From NCBI GenBank assembly GCA_036346275.1, contig JAYEVK010000410.1, forward strand, positions 175,837-239,836: 64,000 nucleotides of DNA, in the 5' to 3' direction. Made by a program: the position numbers and the translations under genes. This stretch comes from Otatea glauca. Lineage: Eukaryota; Streptophyta; Magnoliopsida; Poales; Poaceae. How positions within the stretch are numbered: position 1 is the stretch's first letter; each line of letters begins with the position of its first letter. Positions 9,843 through 20,494 of this stretch are shown here, one piece after another. Below the pieces are notes generated by a model. It ran no database searches and had not been told where the DNA came from. It worked only from the letters and a program-made list of their open reading frames with translations.

Positions 9843-12511
9843 ACACCTAAGATAGCTTTTAGGTGCCCTCTGTTTGTTTGAGTGGGCGGTAATGACATTC
9901 GGTTTGTAGAACGCTTGAGCAACATATCAAGGTGCCAAGAATTTGATTTTTTATGATTTAATTGGCCATATTATGGAAATTTACATCGATGATGTTGTTG
10001 TAAAATCCAAAGAAGATTTACAGTATTTGGCCGATTTGAAAACAGTGTTAAAAAACACAAGTTTACATGGTTTAGAGATGAATCTATACATGTATGCTTT
10101 TGGTGTGTTGGCTGGGCAGCTTTTGGACTATATGGTTCACGAAAGAGGAATTGAAGTTAATCAAGAAAGGGTCAAAGCCATAGCCAAAACTAAGCCACCG
10201 GCATACAAAAAGGACTTACCGAAGCTGATCGACAAGACTAATTATTTATGATGATTTATTTCAAATTTGTCTATCTATATTAGTTCATTTACCCCACTGT
10301 TGAAATTAAATAATAATCTAGATTTTATTTGGGGAGCCGATCAGCAGAAAGCTTTCGAGAGTATTAAAGAGTATTTGTCTAATCCTCCAGTTTTAGCCGC
10401 GCCTCAAAAAAGTATACCATTTAAATTATATATATTGGCTGAAGAGGCAACGATTGGAGCTGTTTTGGCTCAAGAAATTGAGATAAAGAATGGGCTATTT
10501 TCTACTTAAGTCGACGGTTAATTGATGCAGAAACCAGGTACCCTTTTGTAGAAAAGCTTTGCTTGTCATTATATTTTGTTTGCACAAAGTTGAGCTATTA
10601 TATTTTAGCATTGGCTTGTAAGGTTATTTATAAAACTGATGTTATAAAGTATATGTTGTCAGCTCCAATTTTGTGAGGTCGACTTGGTAAATGGCCATAT
10701 ATGCTCATTGAGCTCAACTTGACATATGAATCGGCTAAAGTTGTTAAGGGCCAAGTGATTGTCGATTTTATAACAGGACATGAAACTGATATAAATGATG
10801 ATCTAATATCTATTGCTCCTTGGCAACTGTTTTTTGATGGATCGGTATGTGGAGAGGGCGATGGTATCGGAATAGTGTTGATTTCGCCGAAAGGACATAG
10901 CTTTGAGTTCGCATTTAGGCGGGATTATAGATGTTCTAATAATCAAGCCGAATATAAAGCATTGCTTAAAGGCCTACAGCTACTTGATAATATCAGAGTT
11001 GATTCTGTTGAGGCTTATGGCGATTCTCTATTGGTGGTCCAGCAGATTAAGGGAGAATATAACTACTATGATGAAGTTTTGATCAGTATTTTGAGCGGTG
11101 GCTCGGTATAATCGGTTTATTCAATTCTTTCTCTATTTTTCATATTCCTCGTGAATTAAATGACAGGGCCAATTTGCTAGCTCAACAAGCGTCGGGCTAT
11201 AAAATATTTGGTCGATTGGAGGAATTCAAGCCGATAGAAAAATGATCATGTGTGGTGCCACCAATGATTGAAGAACAAAAATAGTGGAATATTTGACCGA
11301 CCCCTCAAAACCTGTTGACCGGAGAATCAATCAACAAGCCCTAAATTATGTACTTTTAGATAATTTGCTTTATTATCAAACTTTAGAAAGTTTGTTACTA
11401 AGGTGTCTTGAAGCCGAAGAAGCTAAAGTGGCTATGGGAGAAGTTCATGAGGGCATTTGTGGATCCCATCAATCGACTTATGAGATGAAATAGCTATTAA
11501 GGCGTGCTAGGTATTTTTGGCTGACAATGTTGAAAGATTGTTTCAAATATTATAAAGGGTGCAAGACTTGTCAAAAATTTGGCAACATACAATTAGCCCC
11601 AGCATCGTCTTTGCACCCAATTATCAAGCCTTAGCCATTTAGAGGATGTGGAATAGATGTAATCGGACAAATATTTTCTGCATCAAGTAAATGCCATAAA
11701 TTCATACTGATCGCTATCGATTAATTTTCTAAGTGGGTCAAGGCAATCTCGCTTAAAAAGGTTATAAGTGTTGAGGTTATCGGATTTGTTACAAAATATA
11801 TTGTTCACCGATTTTGAATTCCACAGACTATTACGACCGATCAGGACACTGTGTTTTTGTTCGATGAGTTTCAAAGTTTTGCCAGCAATTTGGGTATAAA
11901 ATTATTGAATTTGTCACCTTATTATGCTCAGGCTAATGGTCAAGCTGAGTCGTCCAAGAAGACGTTGATCAAGTTAATCAAAAGGAAAATTCAAGAAAAG
12001 CCGAGGAATTGGCATGTAATATTACTGAAGTCATTATGGACTTATCGAATTGCGCACCATAGTGCGACAAAGTTATCGCCCTACCAATTGGTTTATGGAC
12101 AAGAGGTTGTGTTTCTCTTAGAAATCAACATTGACTTGGTAAGAATGGCCAGATAGAATGGTTTGTCAGCTCAAGATTATAAGGATTTGATGACCGATAA
12201 TTTGGATGACATGGCAGAATTACATCTACATACGCTTGATCGACTTAAGAAGAATAAGACGGGAGTTGCAAATGCTTATAATAAAAAGGTAATGCTTAAG
12301 TCATTTTGTGAAGCTGATTTGGTTTGGAAAACTATTTTGCCTGTCGGTTCTAGGGATAACTGATTTGGCAAATGGTCTTCAACATGGGAAGGACCGTATA
12401 GAATTCATCGTGTTGTAGATAGAAATTCTTATATTTTACAGACGTTGGAAGGTGTGGTATTTTCTATGGCGATTAATGACAAATACTTGAAGAAGTATCA
12501 CCCAAGTATTT
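9843..12511 (+). pseudogene. Gypsy pol remnant: RT end, RNase H (two types), integrase
   Basis: After the duplicated ACACC the RT frame resumes with KIAFRCPLF and EWAVMTFGL, then IYIDDVVVKS with the catalytic DD of RT (about 9980). RNase H follows, including an archaeal-type domain at 10830-11080 (DGS, AEY and GDS acidic residues). Integrase then shows an H-H-C-C zinc site (HEGICGSH ... CKTCQK), core acidic positions (GIDVIGQ, TTDQD, NGQAESSKK) and a C-terminal KWxxxWEGPYRIHRV-like segment. Many in-frame stops and small indels are present (e.g. 9870-9930, 10250, 11493, 12156), so no functional polyprotein remains. It is probably ended by the stop at 12511. Confidence 0.8.
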
Positions 12512-12737
12512 GAGTTGGTTCTTAATCAGCTAAGGGTAACTATAGGTTGTGAAAAGCCAAATTAACTCGTTACGGTCAATTCTGGCTATACTATGAAAAT
12601 TCAAGTAAAGACTACAGTCGATTATAGACATCACACTTTGTAGAAATAAAATCAAGCATAAATAATAATTGGTTAAACAACCGATTATAAGTATATTACA
12701 AATCTTCCAAATATTGTTTCCAAAAGAGTTTTCCCCG

Positions 12738-15725
12738 TTACAAGCATACAAAGTACAGTTTTTGCATAAGCCGATCATATCCCAGGGTTGTTAGCTTGGC
12801 TCCCAGAGCCGACAGCGCCGCAGTGGCCTTAGTAATGATCTCTTCCACGTCCTCAATAATCTTGTTGTCTTCTTCTTCTGAGCTCGGGACGGGAGTGATC
12901 TTGGCCGATTGTTTTTTTACCGATGCAATGGCCATGCCCAAACCAACTTTCTAGTTCTTCAAAGCTAATGCTGCGGTTTCTATCTACTCTTGTGCTTCGG
13001 CCAGGGACACATTCACTTTGGCCAACTCCTCTTCCAGGGATTTTTTGGCCGATCCAAGCTTGAGAGCCATTTTCTTTGTGGCCTTTAAAGACTTAGCTTC
13101 TTCGTCATATTTGGCCTTTATAGCTTTGGTGTCGGCTACAAGCTTGTCGAGCAGCTTCTGATCCCGTTGTGCTGCCCGATGAACTATTCTTGCCTTTGCT
13201 GCCTCCACCACTTCTTTCTTTGCATCAAGGTGGCATACCTTTAGCAAAGCGACCATAGCTTCTTTTAGAAAATTGTCTTGCACCATCCCCATGGCGTCTC
13301 TGAGTGGCTGGGTATTTTGGAGCAGGTTGGCCGATGGGGTGAAGAGCTGCTTGAAAAAGTTGTTTAGCTTTTCTGCCATACCCGGAGCCAACATCACTTG
13401 AGTTGATGCATCCTTCGACACGGCCAAGATCTTATGGATCTCCTCTGGAAAGTTATCCTCACTCAGATTGATTTCATCCTCAATATCGGACCAATCGAAC
13501 CCGAGCACATTGCTCATAGACTCGATCGGCTTAACAAAAGGAGGGGCGGTGGTGATTGGTGCGACTTTATGAATTGTAGTTGTTGGCATCGGCTATGATG
13601 GAGGAGGAGGGAAGTCTGCTTCCTATGGGAGATCAACCATGACATCGGCTGTGAATGCCGACAGAGAGAGAGTAGGCTGCAAAAAATATCACAAGTCTTG
13701 TTAGCCGATTCAATGGAAATTGCGTTGCAAATCAGTATGAAAAAGATCGTAACTGGCTTGTGCCTGAGGCATGTGGGGAGCTTTCGCCCGATTGCTCCTG
13801 GGTCTTACTGCCTCTGCTGGCCAACACCTTCTTGTTGGATCGGCTACGTTTCTTTTCTGTTGAACAATCGGCTGAAAGGATTAGTAAATGGAGAAGATGA
13901 TAGGAGTGTGAAATGAAGACGATAAATACTTACTTAGTTATTGTTTATCCATATCAGAAAGCGATGGGGATTGAATGCCTATGGTACCTGAGGTATACCC
14001 TGATAAAGCAGTTGGACGCAGTCGTTTAGTGGCTTGGCCGGTGCCCGATTGGTCGGTGGTGACTTTCTTACCCGTTGTTTTGGTCTGAAAATAAGAGAAG
14101 TTGATCAGAGAAATTCAGAAGTTCGGGCATCAAATAATAGAAATCTACTTTAACCGATACCTCACCAGTGATGTTAACAAAGCTCGTGTTAGTATAACCC
14201 GATGAGCTAGCTTCATCACTAGAAATCGAGCTGCTACTAGCGATGTTAGCTATTGACGATGGTGGAGGAAGATTCGAAAAAAAATCAGCAATAATAGCTG
14301 ATACACTTCGTGTTGATGGTATAAGGCTTCACGGATAGCTGGCCACCAACTTGTGAAACTTCCTGCCTTTCGAGTATGCAAAAAGAAATGAAGCAGACTT
14401 TTGAGTTGAAGATCATCGGCCATACGAAGGACGGTACTGGCCCCAGATGCATTGAGGATATGCTCCCTTGTTGAAGCCGATTGAGTAATTGAAAGTTTAG
14501 GGAAATTATCCAAACCCTAGCTGCCTTGAGTATACCGATGGGTGATGAAACTCATAAGATGGTTGATAAGTTCAGTTCCTGGTATGCAAGCCGACAGAGA
14601 ATACACTTGGAGAAAGGAAGATTTTGTATAACTCAAGTGTTTCATCAAGCATGCAATGACTGTAGGCAAATAAATGAAGAAATGAAGGGCACGAGTAATC
14701 ATTATCATCTTTATAACTGAAGAAGTTGTGCTGACTGAAGTCTTCATTGTCGAGTTCAAGGAAGAAAGCCAAATATTTTCTTAAGTCGATTGGGGTAATC
14801 TTTGCCTCATAGCCAGAACTGAGAACAAACCTTTCTCCAAAGGATCGGTTATTTCTGTACTTAACTTATTGACCTTCAGAGGTTTCTTCACAAAAAAGGG
14901 TGTCTTATCGGTTGAACTGAGTTGGAAGGGTTGGCTAAATATGCAATACAGCCAGGTCTGAATAAACCATAAGGGACCTCCTACATTACCAATAGTGTAT
15001 GATCCTACTCTAGTGAATAGTCGACTGCGGATAATATGCATCATCTGATATACCGCACCAAGGAACATCTTTCCTAAGGCTAGTCGACGGCTATCTACCA
15101 GTTGCTCAGTAAGAACTTGATAGACTTGAGTGGATCCGAGATAGGCACTGCAAAACAAGACTCGGTCACATATTCAAAAATATTGCATGTTCTTTATTGG
15201 ATACTGGGCCGACTCCTTTGTTATTGCTAATGTACTTACTCTAGACTTCTCCTTTAGAGTAGATCAACTTGTATTGGGGTTTGGTGCTAAAAACCGATAT
15301 TTGATCTCCATCTGGTTAGAGGCAACAAAGTTGTGCTACATCTAAGAGGGTTAGTTCGATAGGGCCAGTTCTGAACATGAAGGCTTTAAAAGTGTTTGAC
15401 CAGAAGTAACAGACCGTGGCCACTAAAGGCTCATTGGTCTCTGGATCGGCTAAAGACAGAGGAAGACACTCAGCTATTCCTATCTTTCCCACTCCACCAT
15501 CTTTTGGGCTGCTACCCAATTATACTAGTTCCTCTAGCCCTTTAGCGCTGTCGATCAGGCCCTAAAACTCTTATTCCATCCTTCTATGTTGTACTCAGGG
15601 GACGACAGGGGGAGACGAGGTATTTCTTATTCTATTACGATCGATGAATCAAAACTTCCTATCGATCCTAGGTAAAATTGGTCGTTACTGTCGGGTATGG
15701 GGATGAGTACCTGATTGGGATCCAT
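12738..15725 (-). pseudogene. Antisense PMD/coiled-coil gene of the Tat Gypsy element, decayed
   Basis: On the minus strand a gene can be followed from MDPNQVLIPIPDSND (ATG at 15725) to a stop at 12738. N-terminal blocks match the plant mobile domain: GPIELTLLDVAQLCCL (about 15316-15380), then ALGKMFLGAVYQMMHI and GGPLWFIQTWLYCIF (14781-15100). The C-terminal part is a charged helix-rich region. Its longest uninterrupted ORF is 12984-13589 (201 aa, many Lys/Glu/Ala heptad-like stretches), and the same frame continues through two stop codons to 12738. Several other stops and frameshifts lie between. Antisense PMD-like ORFs downstream of integrase are known in Tat elements; their function is unsettled. 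Confidence 0.65.
12984..13589 (-). CDS. Open 201-aa coiled-coil segment of the antisense Gypsy gene
   Basis: The longest intact piece of the antisense gene. Residues 1-60 are low-complexity and acidic (SNVLGFDWSDIEDEINLSED). Residues 100-201 are strongly helical and charged (AAKARIVHRAAQRDQKLLDK, then a K/E/A-rich region ending SLEEELAKVNVSLAEAQE), a likely coiled coil. The codon frame stays open on both sides apart from single stops, so this is an exon fragment rather than a separate gene. It is not clear that it is ever translated. Confidence 0.4.
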   Translation of the reverse strand: MPTTTIHKVAPITTAPPFVKPIESMSNVLGFDWSDIEDEINLSEDNFPEEIHKILAVSKDASTQVMLAPGMAEKLNNFFKQLFTPSANLLQNTQPLRDAMGMVQDNFLKEAMVALLKVCHLDAKKEVVEAAKARIVHRAAQRDQKLLDKLVADTKAIKAKYDEEAKSLKATKKMALKLGSAKKSLEEELAKVNVSLAEAQE

Positions 15726-16184
15726 TGAAACCGATCTGATGAGTTGTGCGAGCTGACGCAAGTTGCTAAGCAGGAACTTGAAGTATGGAAGATGAAAATG
15801 AAGCCGATAGCTGATGATTTGAGAGCTTGAGCACATGAAAATGGCAGGCAAATGGACCTCATATTTATGGAAGGGTAAAAGAAATTGTAAAAGGCGGAAA
15901 AATTTCCCGAAACGGTGGCTCTGGTTATGATAAAAATAGTGTGTTTTAAAGATTGCGACGCAATAAGTGGAGCGGTTATCAAAGATGACAGTGAAAATCA
16001 TAGTTAAGTCGATGATGTTTGAAGCCGACAAAGAAGTTTTTTAGAAGATAACATATTATCTCCCAAAAATAGAGGGCATATATTAGCATTAGAATTTGGC
16101 AGGCATGACAAATTTGGCAAGTTAAGAATAAGAAAGGATATTGCTGGCCAATATCGGTTAAAAAGGAAAAAATTAAGTCAAACA

Positions 16185-16735
16185 TAGGATTATGGCCGAC
16201 GTTGATTCAAAAATGGATTTTTATATGTACGAAGGTCGATATGGATCGTGATTGGTAACGCATTGAAAAGGGATACGATCGGTCGATGCACTATAAAAGG
16301 AGATCGAGAGCAAACAGAAAGAATAACACAATCAATCAAACAACTTGTATCTACTTTTTATTTATTTTCCTGTCAATTAGGAGTAGCTCTGTAATTTAGA
16401 ATATCTTGTAATCCGATTTTGATCAATAAAGTTGTGCGTCGCCGATTGTTGATCTTCATTGATTACGCCAGGTTTGGTTTTCTCAGATCTTGTCGTGCAT
16501 CGCCTTTTTCGAAAAAATCTACCTTTTACTATCTACTTTTGATTTAATTGGTTTTTTTATAGCTGTTTAGATTTTTGCCGATTATCACATTATATCGGCT
16601 TTAAACGTATATTTTTTATCTATCTTATCGATTACAAGATTAAATCGACTGGTATATCACAAGATTAAATCGACTGGTATATCACGAACCGACTTAAACC
16701 TAATATTTTTGTTTGTTTGAGTGATCAATCCGTCG
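16185..16735 (+). mobile_element. Probable 3' LTR of the Gypsy element
   Basis: Non-coding, with a TATA box (ctataaaagg, 16291-16300) and a polyadenylation signal AATAAA (16425-16430) in the order and spacing of an LTR. Bases 16631-16690 hold a 24-bp direct duplication (the word with aagattaaatcgactgg). Exact LTR ends and a second copy cannot be found here because the 5' half of the element is lost. Confidence 0.45.
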
Positions 16736-17955
16736 TTGTATTTTTCAACCTAGCGCACGCCGACGGAGCCTAACCCCTTGTTGAAACGGATGACGAACCG
16801 GCGACAGCGCATGAGCTATACTTTGCCTGGAAAACTTGCAGCACGGACCATCTCCGCAGCAGGTCTCCGGATACGCGACAACGAGGACGACGCGACAGCA
16901 TCTACTCACTAATTAGTACAAGCAAGTGGCTCTCTTCCTGTCCATCGGTTCGATCGATCCACCGCATTGACTGGACTCCGGCCGGCTGTGAGAAAGCCAT
17001 GCCGGTCGTCGCCGTGGACCGACGACTTTGACGGTGGACTGCGCTGGGACGGTGCCGGCCCCCGTCTCGCGTGGCGATGTAGCCACCAGCCACCGAGGCC
17101 GGTCCAGCGACGCCGTGCTCCCGGTGCCACGGCGCTCGGTCAAGGCGGCAGAGAGCGACCTTGAGCGTACGTACGTTCGGTTCGTCCCTTTCCAGCGGTC
17201 GCTCGCGCGACGTGACGGACGAGACGAGACGAGCGGCATCCGCGGCCGAGCGCTCGACGCGCGTTCGGCCGAGGCCGCTCGGCGTATGCGTGTGAAACTA
17301 GCTTGGCAGCGCGGGACTGACGGACGGGGTAGCAACAGCTCGCGCTGGGTGCATGTGCATCGCACTACCACCAGCTTCTCTTCACGGTCTCGGCCGGAGA
17401 CTGGCCAAGACCGGAGACGATGCTTTCTACGCATCACTATTTTAAAATTATGTAACTATTAAAATATTAATAAAATACAGATACCAATTATTTATCCTTT
17501 CATCTGCGTGTGCAACTTGTACTAAAAGAGAATACATAGCAACGTATGCAGAGACCTGGACCTTGCCGAGCACTTTGTTTGACGCCGCGGCGACTAGCTA
17601 GCAGATAGCTGGTGCTTGACCCCTTTCAGCATCTCAATGTGTAGTACCTCCCCTCGTCACTACAAGCGCACCGTCTGCGTATTGCACATGTAATTATCGT
17701 TTCCCAGAATAAAAAAATTCCGATCCATTAAATCTTCTAATAAACTTCCAGCCGGAAAATCTTCTAATGAGACTCTTATCAAATTTACATACTCGTCGGA
17801 GTTCACACCCCGTCAACAAAATTGGGATGATACGGCATAACTTTTGAGATGTACCTAGCATACAAAATTTCCTGCCCGGCCTTCTATAGCATTAAGAACC
17901 AGCAGTGCAAAAGTGAAGGCTGTACAATTTAATAGTGCAGAGCCTGGTACCAAAA
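16736..17955. other. Intergenic region downstream of UTP20
   Basis: About 1.2 kb between the Gypsy end and the UTP20 stop codon. A GC-rich block (16900-17440) gives overlapping ORFs in several frames with no protein-like composition. The rest is AT-rich and should include the UTP20 3' UTR. No RNA gene or clear repeat seen. Confidence 0.5.
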
Positions 17956-20494
17956 CTACCTCATCCACCTCCCCACCTTCATCGCCATTATCTTCCGCCT
18001 CTTGTGCTCCCGGTGCTTGGTGGCGATGCGCAGCTTCCTCTTGGCGTGGCGTGCCGGGTCGACGGCCGCAATAAGCTTCTGTGCCTGCTTTCTGCTCTCC
18101 CTCTTCCGTTTGAGGTCCTTCCGGACTGTGTTATAAACTTCGACAAATTTCTCAACACCGATCACATCACGTAATTTGTCCCGAACCCCCTCTGCCAATT
18201 GCTTTACTTCATCTGGATACCAAAATAGCAAGTAGTTCTCAGATAAGTTAGGGCAGATTACATGTAAGCAGTGAACACCTCTGGCCTCTAGGTTTGTGCA
18301 AGCATTTTCTCATAGAATCACGCAGAAAGACAATATTTTAGATCCAGGATGGGCGTTGGGTGGAAGTGGATGTACATGGAAAATTCCACAGAACAAGAAG
18401 GAAATAGCCAGACACAAAGAAAACACCAACGGAACTGGAAATTAGAAAATGCATCTGGAAACTCTCAATTAAGAATCCATAAACAAATACGCAATTTTCC
18501 CATTTTGAAACTATGAAGACAAAGATCATACCACTGATGACTTTCCCAGCAAATCCTTCAGAAACTTTATACAACGGGTCCAAGAGGTGAACAGCGTAGG
18601 TTAGTGAAACTTCAGCACCAACCGCAGATGAAATCATGCTGAAGCAATTGAATATGATCTTCATCTGCATACGCATAGAAAAAACACCGCCTTTAAGTAC
18701 ATGTCAAAAAGAAGCAAAATCAGAGAACATTTACAGGGGAGAATGACTTCATTAATTGAATTGTGCTTACCTGTGTATCCTGCATCTGCATTGCAATTTT
18801 TCCCATCCTCTTCAGGAGAGAAGAAACTAACAAAGATGTAAGCTCTTCACTTCTATCAAGGCTAGATCCATCTACATCTGTTGATGTAGAAGTGCAAAGG
18901 AGAAACATATGCTTTGCTTTCTTTGAACCGAGCAATTCAAAACCCTCAAGGAAGGCACCATGATCGGAAGAACTTAGGCTAGACAAAAACTGATGTGGTG
19001 AGGTTGTTTGCTTAACCAACATATGCAAGTTACAGACCGAGTATGCAAGATTTTGTACAATTAGATTATTTGCTGTAGTATCACTTAGTTCTGTCCTCAG
19101 TTGTTTCAAGAAATAAACAGCTACTAGGAATAGTCTGCTTGGTTGGACAAGCAACGATGACTTGACATCAAATTTTTCCTCACGTTTCCCCTTCTCTACT
19201 GAAGCAAAATATGATGCTACCAGAGAGCTGGACATATTACGCAACATCAAATGGGGATGGATCAGCAACTTGCAAACTATTATCCATATTTCCTGCAAGT
19301 AAAAATTGTGTCACAAACTTGATTGCACAACCAGAAGGGTAATGGACAGTTTTTAGTCTTGAAGTGCATAGTATGTGTAGGAAGTAGGATCAAAAACTTC
19401 TGACAATGTAAAGTAACTAAAGTAGTCCATAAGTGCCTCATATTTTAGAAAATCATTAAATGGGACAAAAATATGTAGCTCCGGAAATACAATGATGAAA
19501 AAGCACAAACGAAAAGCTAGTCATTATTTAAAGCATATAATGTCAAACATTGCTACAATGTTAATGTCTCAAATGATGTTTAATAGAAGTTAGTCATGAA
19601 ACCTTTTTCCTTTTTAAAAAAGAAGTTAGTCAGGAACACGATAACACATTGATGCATACCAAGAATCATTTATAATCGCTTTCAGTGTGCAATAAAGGAA
19701 CATAGCATCACATCAGTGCAATGCGTGACAAAATTATTCTGGTAAAACAATAAAAGAAGAGTAGTGCTCAAAGGTAATCAAACCTCCATATTTGGCTTGA
19801 AATACAACTCAGGAAAGCAGAGCAGTAATCTCTCCATCATGGCAATAGAGTGGCAAGCCTCTTTCCAAAATGGCAGGTCAGTTTCATCAGTTAAGTCTAG
19901 TTGTACTCCTCCGGAAGCAATGACACAAGATTCCATTATTTGCTTAGCAACAGCCAAAATACTTTTAATGTGTTTGCCAATTCCTAACGAACGATCTCCA
20001 ACAAGTAAACCAATAACCTGTAAAATACAAGGATCACTTCTCTAGTTCATAAAACAAAAAGGACTACTTGAATGCAATAAAAGCAGAGAGAGAACTTCTT
20101 CAATGCTCTCCCAAAATGTGAAAGGAAATTGCGGGCATGATTTGCAACCACCCACTATTTGAAATTTTGTGTAATTTAATATTCAGGAGAACAAAAATGT
20201 ACTACTCTATTAACCTGGGCTGAAGCGCTCCATAAATTCTGTTTTTCGCCCGTGTACCACGAAAGAGAATACTCGAAAATAGAATTCTTTCCCTGATCAC
20301 CAATGCGCCCTAACAGCTTTTGGATTGCTCTAATGATCATAGAAGACACATTCTGGTGCTGTTCATTTGCTAAAGCAACTACAAGATGAAGGAAAAATGT
20401 TTGACCCTGGTCATCGATAATCCTCTGCGGAAATCTGGTAAGAATATCATGGATCATTTCAATCACAGCTTCTCTTCCTGATGGATGCTCATAG
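17956..20494 (-). CDS. UTP20: UTP20 exons 27-31 (residues about 2220-2694)
   Basis: Exon coordinates: 20215-20494, 19784-20017, 18771-19292, 18532-18664, 17956-18212. They include FFLHLVVALANEQHQNVSSM, PHLMLRNMSSSLVASYF and VSLTYAVHLLDPLYKVSEGF. The last exon starts after a CAG acceptor (18213-18215) with DEVKQLAEGVRDKLRDVIGV and ends in a Lys/Arg-rich tail finishing MAMKVGRWMR. The tail is typical of UTP20 orthologues and probably contacts RNA or directs nucleolar import. Confidence 0.9.

Larger units (their letters stand above)
6299..16735 (+). mobile_element. Ty3/Gypsy retrotransposon, Tat lineage, decayed, interrupted by a solo LTR
   Basis: Sense pol remnants run RT (6299-6411 and 9843-10250), aspartate-rich RNase H (10270-10510 and 10701-11111) and integrase (11284-12511). 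A long antisense gene region follows (12738-15725), then an LTR-like end with TATA and AATAAA signals. A second, archaeal-type RNase H (DGSVCGEGDGIGIVL, NNQAEYKALLKGL, YGDSLLVVQQ) together with an antisense ORF downstream of integrase is typical of the Tat group. RT is interrupted exactly by the 6412-9842 solo LTR. The 5' half is missing at the junction with MULE-A. The outer right boundary near 16735 is approximate. Confidence 0.75.

Noticed and set aside
16902..17462. Overlapping ORFs up to 174 aa downstream of UTP20
   Set aside because: GC-rich low-complexity translations in several frames at once, no domain, no splice or promoter context.
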